A stretch of DNA of 11,219 nucleotides, from assembly GCA_002307245.1 (NCBI GenBank), contig DBTW01000018.1, positions 1 through 11,219 on the forward strand, read 5' to 3'. The notes beneath the pieces are model-generated. The model was not told where the DNA came from. It worked only from the letters and a program-made list of their open reading frames with translations, and did no database searches. How positions within the stretch are numbered: position 1 is the first letter of the stretch; every line of letters starts with the position of its first letter. The stretch comes from Spirochaetaceae bacterium UBA1306 (GTDB lineage: Bacteria; Spirochaetota; Spirochaetia; Treponematales; Rectinemataceae). Position numbers and translations under genes: made by a program. Below are positions 1 through 6,751 of this stretch, piece after piece.

Positions 1-21
1 TCGCCAGGCTTTTTTATTTTT
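1..21 (+). terminator. possible tail of an upstream gene's terminator
   Basis: The window opens with a short GC-containing stretch followed by a T-rich run (six T, an A, then five T). This is what remains after the stem of a rho-independent terminator. The left arm of any stem lies outside the window, so the call cannot be confirmed from the sequence given. Confidence 0.3.
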
Positions 22-49
22 AAATGCGGTCATATTTTACGCCTCAATC

Positions 50-78
50 TTGCCCGCGTTTTCGAAAGATGCTACACT
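50..78 (+). promoter_or_regulatory. sigma70-type promoter for the cheW operon
   Basis: TTGCCC at 50-55 (4 of 6 to the -35 consensus) is separated by exactly 17 nt from TACACT at 73-78 (4 of 6 to the -10 consensus). Transcription would start near 85, leaving a leader of about 30 nt that contains the cheW ribosome binding site. The stretch is AT-richer than the genes to the right. Both boxes are imperfect, so this is a candidate only. Confidence 0.45.
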
Positions 79-113
79 TTGGCGGAACCTGGTTTCATTG
101 GGGGGGGAGGCAC

Positions 114-593
114 ATGGCCGAACAGGACACGCAGATCCAGCTCGTCACCTTCCAGATTAGCGAAGAGCTATACGGCGTAGACATCATGGACGTCAAGGAA
201 ATCGTGCGGGTGCAGGATATCCGTTCAATTCCAAACGCTCCAGGATATGTCGAAGGTTTGTTCAATCTTCGCGGTGAGATAATCCCGATCATATCTCTGC
301 ATAAGCGATTCCACCTCAAAAAGGCTCAGTTGGGCGAGGACGAGGAGCTCTTGTCGGGCTTTATCATCATCGATATCGACGGGATGAAGCTCGGAGTCAT
401 CATCGACCGGGTAGAGCGCGTCGTTTCGATCGAGGTCCAGACTATCCAACCCCCTCCGCAGATGCTGACCGGCATCGGAGCGGAATATATCCAGGGAGTA
501 GTCAATCGAGAGAGCGGCTACCTCATAATCCTCGATATCCGCAAGCTCTTCAGCGCGAAGGAGCTCAGGAAAATCGAAGAAATCCGAAGATAG
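114..593 (+). CDS. cheW: chemotaxis coupling protein CheW
   Basis: This 159-residue protein is a single CheW domain, the cytoplasmic adaptor that links methyl-accepting chemotaxis receptors to the kinase CheA in the receptor array. It shows the usual order: an N-terminal strand region (QLVTFQISEELYGVDI, about 8-24), the conserved NLRG turn at 51-54 followed by IIPIISL, the MKLGVIIDRVERVV block (91-104) and the closing GYLIILDIRKL segment (135-145). Length matches free-standing CheW. An in-frame start exists further upstream at 24, but I chose ATG 114 because the preceding residues are not CheW-like and a G-rich Shine-Dalgarno (GGGAGG, 105-110) lies just before it. It is the first gene of a same-strand run; the next gene begins 17 nt after its stop. 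No other chemotaxis gene is in the window, so it may be one of several cheW copies. Confidence 0.93.
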   Translation: MAEQDTQIQLVTFQISEELYGVDIMDVKEIVRVQDIRSIPNAPGYVEGLFNLRGEIIPIISLHKRFHLKKAQLGEDEELLSGFIIIDIDGMKLGVIIDRVERVVSIEVQTIQPPPQMLTGIGAEYIQGVVNRESGYLIILDIRKLFSAKELRKIEEIRR

Positions 594-610
594 AAAACGG
601 TGTTCCCCGC

Positions 611-1633
611 ATGAGCATACCTGTCTTTCGCTCCTATATCCGTCGTAAAGACATGGATACCGTCCTCAATTGCCTGGTCACCGACTCGGTCGGGCCAGGC
701 GAGTATTTGGAACGGTTCCAGAAGTCGTCCAGGGAAGCCATGGGTTTCGACTACGGATTCGCGCTCCGCGGGCCAGGCATTGCCCTCGGTATAGCCCTCG
801 ACGCCCTCGGCCTACAGCCGGGCGATTCGGTCGCGCTTCCAGCCCTTTCCCCAAGGTACTATTTGGGGGAGCTTGCTGCGCGCGGCCTCGTTCCAGCCTT
901 CGTGGACAGTCTTCCCGATACCGCCGAACCCGACTTGAATTCGATTGCGGCCCTCGAGCCTAGACCAAAGGCTTTCATCCTTTACGAAGCTCTCGGGATC
1001 CTTTCCGATCCCGAAGCCGTCGCCGCCCTGGACTTGCCCGTCATCGAGGATATGTCGACGGCGCTCGGGGCTTATCGCGGCGAGGTCAGGGCCGGATCGA
1101 TGGGCAAGATAGCCATACTTGGACTCGAGCACGATTCTATCGTGACCTCGGGCGGCGGGGCCCTGGTCCTGGCCTTCGGCCGCCGAGAGGGCACGGTGCT
1201 ACGCAATCTAGCGGAGTCCATCGTGCCCGAGCTGCGCATGACCGATTACAATGCGGCCCTAGGCCTGGCCCAGCTTCGCGACATGGAGGCTTCCATAACC
1301 AGGCGGCGAGAGCTCGCCACCCTTTTCGCCCAATCCGTGGCGAGGACGAGGCACTCTCTTGTGACGCAGGGAGGCGAGGGTGAACCAGGCTATTGGGCCC
1401 TGCCCGTGTCGGTAGTCTCGGGCGCGAAGGACGTACAGGCCTACGCCAAGAAGAAGGAAGTGGACTCCGAGCTCGCCTTCGAGTCCAGCATCCTCGGTCG
1501 GGGCGGGCTACCAGAGGGCGCCTGCCCCAATGCTCGCTCCATCTCCATGCGCTGCCTCCTTTTCCCTCTGCACCAGAGGATAGGGGCTCAAACGGCCCAG
1601 AAGATATCCAAGGTCCTCGCGACCTTGCCGTAG
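611..1633 (+). CDS. DegT/DnrJ/EryC1/StrS aminotransferase-fold protein lacking the PLP lysine
   Basis: This 340-residue protein follows the family from end to end: an N-terminal IPVFRSYI with a GPG turn (28-30), the pyridoxal-side segment IEDMSTALGAYRG (145-157; family form EDAAQALGA), and a late block RMTDYNAALGLAQL (209-222). Family members are PLP-dependent sugar aminotransferases or dehydratases. The segment that should carry the Schiff-base lysine (SFHxxK..TTGEGG) reads LGLEHDSIVTSGGG at 170-183, where the lysine position aligns to Ser176 and no lysine is present. Ordinary transamination is therefore unlikely; it may bind ligand or PLP non-covalently, use another chemistry, or be structural. 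No clear Shine-Dalgarno precedes ATG 611; the start is chosen because the IPVF segment fits the family N-terminus. It lies between cheW and nadK with short gaps and without sugar-biosynthesis neighbours, so its role is unknown. Confidence 0.8.
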   Translation: MSIPVFRSYIRRKDMDTVLNCLVTDSVGPGEYLERFQKSSREAMGFDYGFALRGPGIALGIALDALGLQPGDSVALPALSPRYYLGELAARGLVPAFVDSLPDTAEPDLNSIAALEPRPKAFILYEALGILSDPEAVAALDLPVIEDMSTALGAYRGEVRAGSMGKIAILGLEHDSIVTSGGGALVLAFGRREGTVLRNLAESIVPELRMTDYNAALGLAQLRDMEASITRRRELATLFAQSVARTRHSLVTQGGEGEPGYWALPVSVVSGAKDVQAYAKKKEVDSELAFESSILGRGGLPEGACPNARSISMRCLLFPLHQRIGAQTAQKISKVLATLP

Positions 1634-1645
1634 CGAGGAGGGTAC

Positions 1646-2503
1646 ATGCCGGAACGCGCCGAGCGCGTACTCATCATAGCCAACCTCGAGAAGGAGTCCG
1701 CGGCTGCGACCGCGGAGGCCCTCGGCGCGTTCCTTGCCGCAAGGGGCCTGCGTTCCGAAGCCTACTTTTACACGGGCGATCCCGACGGCCCGCCGCGGGC
1801 CGAGGGGGCGGGCCTCGTCGTTTCGCTGGGGGGTGACGGAACGGTTCTTTACGTCGCCCGCGTCGCCGCCCCCTTGGGCATCCCCATCCTGCCGGTCAAT
1901 CTTGGTCGCCTGGGCTTCATCGCCGAGATCGGCCTGGATGACTGGGAAGGCGCGATCGATTCATGGATAGCGGGGCGGCTGCCGATCTCCGAGCGCCTGA
2001 TGCTGGCCGTCACGGTGCTGCGCGAAGGCGGGGTCGCCTCCTCGTTCCGGGCCATGAACGACGCGACCGTCTCGGCCCAGGGCATCGCCAAGCTCATCGG
2101 CTTCCGCATCGCCCTCGGCGAATCCTCCCCCGTGCGCTACCGCGCGGACGGGGTCATCATCGCGACGCCCACGGGCTCCACCGCCTACAATTTGGCCGCG
2201 GGGGGCCCTGTGCTCCATCCCGAGATGGACGCCATGATCGTGAACCCTGTCTGTCCCTTCACCCTCTCCAACCGCCCCCTGGTGGTGCCGGCGGCGGAGG
2301 CCGTCGAGGTCACGATGGAGGAGGGCCGCCGCACGGGCGCCATGCTCACGATCGATGGCCAGGAGATTTTCACTCTCAAGCCCGGCGACAGGATCCGCGT
2401 GTCCGGCGCTCCCGCTAAGGCGAAGATCCACGTCTCCGGGGGCTTCGACTTCTACGATCTCCTGCGCACGAAGCTCGCGTGGTCCGGAGGCCCCGGTGCT
2501 TGA
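1646..2503 (+). CDS. nadK: NAD kinase
   Basis: The enzyme phosphorylates NAD to NADP in the cytoplasm using ATP or polyphosphate and is normally essential. The 285-residue product carries the family motifs in order: LGGDGT at 61-66 with the catalytic Asp64, NLGRLGF at 85-91, the substrate-binding NDA at 138-140 (NE in many homologues), TPTGSTAYNLAAGGP at 174-188, SNRPLV at 208-213 and IDGQ at 236-239. Length is normal for bacterial NadK. ATG 1646 is preceded by a good GAGGAGG (1635-1641) and starts 12 nt after the previous stop. Its 3' end overlaps the recN start by 8 nt, which suggests translational coupling. From this gene on, codon use is strongly biased to G/C at third positions, unlike cheW. 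Confidence 0.96.
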   Translation: MPERAERVLIIANLEKESAAATAEALGAFLAARGLRSEAYFYTGDPDGPPRAEGAGLVVSLGGDGTVLYVARVAAPLGIPILPVNLGRLGFIAEIGLDDWEGAIDSWIAGRLPISERLMLAVTVLREGGVASSFRAMNDATVSAQGIAKLIGFRIALGESSPVRYRADGVIIATPTGSTAYNLAAGGPVLHPEMDAMIVNPVCPFTLSNRPLVVPAAEAVEVTMEEGRRTGAMLTIDGQEIFTLKPGDRIRVSGAPAKAKIHVSGGFDFYDLLRTKLAWSGGPGA

Positions 2504-4199
2504 GGAACTCACGGTTCGGGACTTCGCGCTGATCGAGCGGCTCTCCGTGAGCTTCACGGGGGGCCTGAACCTGCTCACCGGCGAGACGGGCGCCGGCAAG
2601 TCCCTCCTCGTCGGCGCCATAGGCTTCCTCCTCGGGGCCAAGGCCGACACGGGCGTAATCCGAGCCGGGGCCGAGGAGAGCCTCGTCACGGGCGTGGTGG
2701 ACGTGTCGCGCAACGCGGAGGCCCAGGCCTGGCTCCGCGCTCGGGGCCTGGAGCCGGAGGAGGGCCGGGTCCTCATCCGCCGCGGGATCAAGTCGAACGG
2801 CCGGGGCTCGGCCTACATCCAGAACCAGAGCGCGCTGCGCTCCGACCTCGCGGAGCTCACCTCCCTCCTCGTCGACCTCCACGGCCAGCACGAGCACCAA
2901 TCCCTGCTCCTGCCCGAGAACCACCGCAGGCTCCTGGACGGCTACGCCCGCATCGAGGCCGAGGTCGAGGCCTTCTCGAAGCGCTTCGCCGCCCTGGCCG
3001 CCGAGAGGCGGGCCTACGAGTCGGCCCTCGCCTCCGAGGCCCAGCGCGGCCGGGAGATCGAGTTCCTCCGCTACTCGGTCGACGAGATATCCAAGGCCAA
3101 GCTCCGCGCCGGCGAGGAGGCCGAACTCGAGGCCGAGGAGCGCCTCCTCTCGCAGCACGAGAAGCTCTTCGCGGCTGCCCAGGGGGCGCACGACGCCCTG
3201 GGCGGGGGGGAAGGGGGCGAGGGCGGCCTGGCCTCGCTCAGGCGCCTGCGCGCGGGGCTGGAGACGGCTGCCGCGATCGACCCGAGCCTCTCCGACCTCG
3301 CCCGCCGCTCCGACGACGCCTTCTACGAGCTCGAGGACGTGTCCGACTCGCTCCGCCATTACCTGGGCTCGCAGAGCTTCAGCCCCGCGCGCCTCGAGGA
3401 GGTCGAGGCCAGGTTGGCCGACATAGGCAAGCTCAGGAAGAAGTACGGGGCGACGATCGAGGAAATCCTCTCGCGCCTGGCCGAGGACAGCGATCGCCTA
3501 TCGCGCCTGGAGACTTGGGAGGAGGACCGGGGCGAGATCGAGCGGCGCATAGAGGCGATGGAGGCCGGGGTGCTCGCCTCGGCCCTCGCGATCTCCGAGC
3601 GGCGCAAGGCCGCGGCCACGGGGCTCCAATCCAAGATCGAGGCCATCGTGCGCACCCTCGGCATGCCGAGCGCCAAGTTCTCCGTGCGCGTGGGGCGCAA
3701 GGACACCGACGGGGGCCGTCCCGTCGTGGGACCTTACGGCGTCGACGAGATCGAGTTCCTCATCGCGCCCAACCCCGGGGAGGCGGCCAAGCCCCTGGCC
3801 CGGATAGCCTCGGGCGGCGAGCTGTCCCGCGTGGCCCTGGCCGCCAAGACGGTCCTCGCCGGCGCCGATTCCGTCGACTGCCTCATCTTTGACGAGGTCG
3901 ACTCCGGGATCGGCGGCGAGGTCGCCGTGGCCGTGGGCGAGCACCTCAAGGAGCTCGGGAAGACCAAGCAGGTGCTCTGCATAACGCATCTCGCCTCCAT
4001 CGCGGTTCGAGCCGATAATCACTATAGGGTCGAGAAGGAAGTCTCCGGCGGCCGGACCGCGACTCGCCTATCGCGCATGGAAGGGCGGGCCAGGGCCGAG
4101 GAGATCGCCCGCATGCTGGCGGGGGACCCCCGCGAGGAGTCCTCCATCGCGCACGCGACCGAGCTTCTCCGGAAATACGGTAATTGGCGGGGCGATTGA
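2496..4199 (+). CDS. recN: DNA repair protein RecN (SMC-like ATPase)
   Basis: RecN is a cytoplasmic SMC-family ATPase that acts in double-strand break repair. The 567-residue product has the whole layout: Walker A GETGAGKS (29-36), the RecN-typical LHGQHEHQSLL (128-138), long charged helical/coiled-coil arms (about 150-380), the ABC signature SGGELSR (439-445), Walker B with D-loop DCLIFDEVDSGIGG (461-474) and the switch histidine in ITHLAS (496-501). I chose GTG 2496, giving MLEELTVRDFALIE, because this matches where RecN proteins begin and GGAGG (2486-2490) precedes it. The frame stays open upstream to 2355, but that part lies inside nadK and has no RecN similarity. The start overlaps the end of nadK; the TGA overlaps the next ATG. 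Confidence 0.96.
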   Translation: MLEELTVRDFALIERLSVSFTGGLNLLTGETGAGKSLLVGAIGFLLGAKADTGVIRAGAEESLVTGVVDVSRNAEAQAWLRARGLEPEEGRVLIRRGIKSNGRGSAYIQNQSALRSDLAELTSLLVDLHGQHEHQSLLLPENHRRLLDGYARIEAEVEAFSKRFAALAAERRAYESALASEAQRGREIEFLRYSVDEISKAKLRAGEEAELEAEERLLSQHEKLFAAAQGAHDALGGGEGGEGGLASLRRLRAGLETAAAIDPSLSDLARRSDDAFYELEDVSDSLRHYLGSQSFSPARLEEVEARLADIGKLRKKYGATIEEILSRLAEDSDRLSRLETWEEDRGEIERRIEAMEAGVLASALAISERRKAAATGLQSKIEAIVRTLGMPSAKFSVRVGRKDTDGGRPVVGPYGVDEIEFLIAPNPGEAAKPLARIASGGELSRVALAAKTVLAGADSVDCLIFDEVDSGIGGEVAVAVGEHLKELGKTKQVLCITHLASIAVRADNHYRVEKEVSGGRTATRLSRMEGRARAEEIARMLAGDPREESSIAHATELLRKYGNWRGD

Positions 4200-5005
4200 T
4201 GGGAAAAATAACGCAGGAGCAGCGGAACCGTTATTTCGAGAAGGTCAAGGAGCACCGCAAGACCATCGAGGCGGGCCTAGCCAAGGAGAAGACCCTCCTC
4301 GACCTCCTCTCGAAGGACGATTCGGGCGCCGCCTACAAGCGCCTCAAGCTCTCCAACGACGCCCTCGACCTCTGCTCCTGGTATATGCTCGTCAACACCC
4401 TCTCGGTCTCCCTGCTGGGGATCAAGAACGAGGACTACCTCCTCGAGGCCCGTAAGACCCTCGTGCGGGCCATCAAATACATCGAAGATACCGTGTCCGG
4501 CTACATTGACGTGCCCTATTCCGACTACGAGGCCAAGGTGGAGGAGATCAGGGATTTCGACGTCGAGGGGCGCTTCCGGCTCCTGCGCAAGCTGGGCTTC
4601 GCGGTACAGTCCCTCGAGGACGCCTTCGGCGAGAACTCAAAGTACTCGGCCTCCTTCATTGAGACCTGGGGCAAGGTCGCGACGGTCGGCAAGAACCTCG
4701 TGAACCTCAAGACGGCCGTGCCCGACATGGACTTCTCGTCGCCCGTGCGCGCCACGGTACTGAGCCACCTCTCCCTCGTGAAGCAGCTCTTCCAGCGCAG
4801 CGCCGACAAGTACCGCGAGCAGTACGAGCTCTACACGCACAAGGTCCAGGATTTCCGGGCGGCGATTCTCTTCCTGCAGGCTCTCAGGCGCGTCCACATC
4901 GTGCTCTCGGAGCGCGACGAGGCCGAGACCCTGAAGCGCAAGATCGAGATCTGGTCGACTAAATTGGAGACTGATCTAAAGAAGGCTGAAGAGGCGAAGA
5001 AGTAA
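4199..5005 (+). CDS. conserved-looking helical protein of unknown function
   Basis: I do not recognise this 268-residue protein. It is rich in charged residues and leucine, has no signal peptide or clear membrane segment and looks almost entirely alpha-helical, with lysine/glutamate-rich helices at both ends (QRNRYFEKVKEHRK near the N-terminus, KAEEAKK at the end). The centre contains less charged stretches with Trp, Tyr and Phe (LCSWYMLVNTLSVSLLG, about 58-74). No metal, nucleotide or catalytic motif is visible. ATG 4199 overlaps the recN TGA (TGATG), so it is probably translated by re-initiation; a TTG at 4184 would add five residues and is less likely. Its codon use matches nadK and recN, so the gene is real. 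Position suggests co-expression with recN, but a repair role is only inference. Confidence 0.78.
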   Translation: MGKITQEQRNRYFEKVKEHRKTIEAGLAKEKTLLDLLSKDDSGAAYKRLKLSNDALDLCSWYMLVNTLSVSLLGIKNEDYLLEARKTLVRAIKYIEDTVSGYIDVPYSDYEAKVEEIRDFDVEGRFRLLRKLGFAVQSLEDAFGENSKYSASFIETWGKVATVGKNLVNLKTAVPDMDFSSPVRATVLSHLSLVKQLFQRSADKYREQYELYTHKVQDFRAAILFLQALRRVHIVLSERDEAETLKRKIEIWSTKLETDLKKAEEAKK

Positions 5006-5016
5006 GAAAAGGCAGG

Positions 5017-5110
5017 CGCGAAGGACGCAAAGTAGATGTCTGGATCTGCGGAATTTAGGCGCTTTCCGTGCCGCCAACTATGCGATTAACGATCCTTTGC
5101 GACCTTCGCG
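5017..5110. repeat. intergenic inverted repeat (16-bp arms, one mismatch)
   Basis: The left arm at 5017-5032 (CGCGAAGGACGCAAAG) is matched by the reverse complement of 5095-5110 at 15 of 16 positions, with a 62-nt spacer. Both arms carry the GCGAAGG..GCAAAG type of sequence. It occupies nearly all of the gap between two converging genes. As RNA it could fold into a long hairpin on either strand, so it may act as a bidirectional terminator. Equally it could be a copy of a dispersed palindromic (REP- or MITE-like) element. Only one copy is visible here, so the class is unproven. Confidence 0.6.
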
Positions 5111-5144
5111 AACAGGTCTCCGCGCCTTCGCCTTCCTCCTTTTA

Positions 5145-5543
5145 TCACTTCCCTAATTCGTGCAGCGCGTCGTAGGGAAAGAGCTGGCCAATCGTGGTGA
5201 CCACGAGATCGTCCGCCTTATGCCCGAAGATCACGGGAATCTCCGGCGCCATGAACTCCGAGAGGACCTGCCTGCAGGCTCCGCAGGGGCTCACCGGATA
5301 CTCGGCGTCCGGCGTGGCGACGGCGATCATCGAGAAGGAGCGCTTGCCCTGGCCCACGGCCGTCACGAGGGCATTCCGCTCGGCGCAGGTCGTGAGGCCG
5401 AAGGATCGGTTCTCGACGTTCGTGCCGGTCACGATCGATCCGTCCGAGCAGAGCAGGGCTGCTCCCACGCGGAAGCGCGAATACGGGGAATACGAGGCTC
5501 GGGATGCCTCGAGCGCGATCGCGTAGAGCTTGTCGATATCCAT
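5145..5543 (-). CDS. cdd: cytidine deaminase
   Basis: The enzyme hydrolytically deaminates cytidine and deoxycytidine to uridine and deoxyuridine in pyrimidine salvage. The 132-residue product is the short, homotetrameric type. It shows SPYSRFRVGAAL (19-30), the substrate-binding NVEN (42-45), the catalytic CAERNA (53-58, zinc ligand Cys53 and proton-shuttling Glu55) and PCGACRQ (86-92, zinc ligands Cys87 and Cys90). All active-site residues are present. It is the only - strand gene in the window, converging with the gene ending at 5005 and diverging from the gene starting at 5648. The Shine-Dalgarno is poor (a G run 7 nt before the ATG). With apt near the right end, it represents nucleoside/base salvage here, though the two are not in one operon. 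Confidence 0.95.
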   Translation of the reverse strand: MDIDKLYAIALEASRASYSPYSRFRVGAALLCSDGSIVTGTNVENRSFGLTTCAERNALVTAVGQGKRSFSMIAVATPDAEYPVSPCGACRQVLSEFMAPEIPVIFGHKADDLVVTTIGQLFPYDALHELGK

Positions 5544-5598
5544 CCTATGCCCCCGGTGGAGGCCGAGCGGAAAGCGGCCGACTTCCGCCCAGCCTCGG

Positions 5599-5628
5599 TT
5601 GACAGCTTGCTCGCCAACTATATACCAT
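5599..5628 (+). promoter_or_regulatory. sigma70-type promoter for the propeller/LytM/methyltransferase genes
   Basis: A perfect -35 box TTGACA lies at 5599-5604. The best -10 choices are TATACC at 5621-5626 (16-nt spacer) or the overlapping TACCAT at 5623-5628 (18-nt spacer), within an AT-rich patch in an otherwise GC-rich gap. Transcription would begin at about 5634, just before the GGAGA Shine-Dalgarno (5640-5644) of the gene starting at 5648. This is the strongest promoter candidate in the window. Confidence 0.65.
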
Positions 5629-5645
5629 TCCCGCCGATCGGAGAA
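5617..5645 (-). promoter_or_regulatory. possible promoter for cdd, overlapping the rightward promoter
   Basis: Read on the - strand, TTCTCC (5645-5640, 3 of 6 to the -35 consensus) is followed after 17 nt by TATAGT (5622-5617, 5 of 6 to the -10 consensus). Transcription would start near 5610, about 66 nt before the cdd ATG. The boxes overlap the rightward promoter, so the two could compete for polymerase. The weak -35 makes this tentative. Confidence 0.3.
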
Positions 5646-5647
5646 CC

Positions 5648-6751
5648 ATGGAAGAGATCGGCAAGAAGCGTCTGGCGGCGGCGGGAGCCGCGGCCGCCGG
5701 GATCGCGTACTTCCTCATCTGCGCCTTCCCCCTGCAAAAGGAGCTCGTCCTCGTCCCCGCCTGGTCCCGCAGCGTGTCGGAGGCCCCCGTCCAGGCCGGA
5801 GGCACCCGTCCGGGAGCGGCCAAGGCCGAGGGCGGGGCGCCCATACCCTTCCGCCTGGGCGAGCGCTACGGCTATTTCACCCCCGACGGCTCGATTCTCT
5901 TCGCTGCCCCCGTCGGCTACGGGGTCGCCACGGCTCCCGACGCCTTCGCGGCCTACGATCAGGTCTCCGAGGGCTTCTCGATCAAGTCGCCCGAGGGGAA
6001 GGAGCTCGCCCGCGTCGCGGCGTCGGGCTATCCCTTTTTCGCGGCGGGCCGGCGATTCGTCATCGGGCCCGACCAGGCCTCCGTCTCGGAGCTGGCGGCC
6101 AATGGCTCCATCGCCTGGACCTACCAGTTCCCCGCGGCCGTCAGCGCCTTCGACGCCTGCCCCAGCCTCGCCGTATTCGGCCTGATGGACGGGGGCCTCG
6201 TCGGCCTCGACCGCTCGGGCGCCGCCAAGCTCGAATTCGCGCCCGGCGGCTCGCGAATAGCCTGCGCCTACGGCGTGGCCGTCTCGCCGGACGGCAAGCT
6301 GGTGGCGGCGATCACGGGGGCCGACAAGCAGCGCTTCGTCGTCCTCGAGAAGCGATCGGCGGCCTATCGCGTCACCTATCACCGCTATCTCGCTTCCGAT
6401 TACAGGAGGCCCGTATACATCGCCTTCACGCCCGACGGCCGGCGTCTCGCCTACGAGTCTCCTTCCGGCATAGGCGTGTACGAGGTCCGCTCGCGGAGCG
6501 AGTCGGTCGTCTCCGTGCCCGCCGATTCCCGCCTCGGCCAAACCTCGAGGGGAGGGGAGTTCATGGTCTTCCTCTCGGGGACCGGCGCCCAGCGCCGTCT
6601 CGTCTGTACGGCGCTCCCGGACAGGCGCATCGCCGACCTCCGCGTAAAGGCCTCCCAGGCCTTCGTCGTCGCGGGAGACGAGGCTGCCGGCAACGCCCTC
6701 TTCCTCGGCCTTGACGATCGGATCGTCCGAATGGACCTCAAGGAGCGATGA
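5648..6751 (+). CDS. membrane-anchored beta-propeller (TolB/WD40-like) protein
   Basis: The 367-residue product begins with two lysines and then one hydrophobic stretch (about 9-29, Ala/Gly-rich then YFLICAF), most likely an uncleaved signal anchor. Cys25 is not in a proper lipobox, since Ile precedes it. After a low-complexity Pro/Ala/Gly linker (about 43-66) comes a beta-rich extracytoplasmic domain with blade-like repeats: YFTPDGSILFAA (76-87), VAVSPDGKLVAAITG (210-224) and IAFTPDGRRLAYES (258-271). xPDGxxLA is typical of TolB/PD40 propeller blades, which usually serve as binding platforms. No catalytic motif is seen. ATG 5648 has GGAGA just upstream. The stop overlaps the start of the LytM-like gene, so the two are probably made together and may act together in the periplasm. 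The partner or ligand is unknown. Confidence 0.72.
   Translation: MEEIGKKRLAAAGAAAAGIAYFLICAFPLQKELVLVPAWSRSVSEAPVQAGGTRPGAAKAEGGAPIPFRLGERYGYFTPDGSILFAAPVGYGVATAPDAFAAYDQVSEGFSIKSPEGKELARVAASGYPFFAAGRRFVIGPDQASVSELAANGSIAWTYQFPAAVSAFDACPSLAVFGLMDGGLVGLDRSGAAKLEFAPGGSRIACAYGVAVSPDGKLVAAITGADKQRFVVLEKRSAAYRVTYHRYLASDYRRPVYIAFTPDGRRLAYESPSGIGVYEVRSRSESVVSVPADSRLGQTSRGGEFMVFLSGTGAQRRLVCTALPDRRIADLRVKASQAFVVAGDEAAGNALFLGLDDRIVRMDLKER

Noticed and set aside
20..50. Possible sigma28 flagellar promoter before cheW
   Set aside because: The AT-rich stretch has no TAAA-15 nt-GCCGATAA-like pair; the sigma70-type boxes at 50-78 fit better.
24..113. Upstream start for cheW at 24
   Set aside because: It would place the start before the predicted promoter boxes and add residues unlike CheW; ATG 114 has a Shine-Dalgarno.
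1961..2791. Long open frame on the - strand across nadK and the recN start
   Set aside because: It is antisense to two genes with full motif sets; its translation is Arg/Gly/Ala/His-rich with no recognisable domain, as expected from high-G+C coding DNA.
2415..3359. Long - strand open frame inside recN
   Set aside because: It is antisense to recN motifs and has a composition-driven translation without a domain.
5160..6185. + strand open frame running from opposite cdd into the propeller gene
   Set aside because: The first part is antisense to cdd, which has an intact active site, and the second part is an Arg/Pro/Ser-rich off-frame reading of the propeller gene.
5530..6714. + strand 394-codon frame overlapping the propeller gene
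   Set aside because: It is extremely Arg-rich with no motif; the frame at 5648-6751 has the promoter, ribosome binding site, anchor segment and blade repeats.
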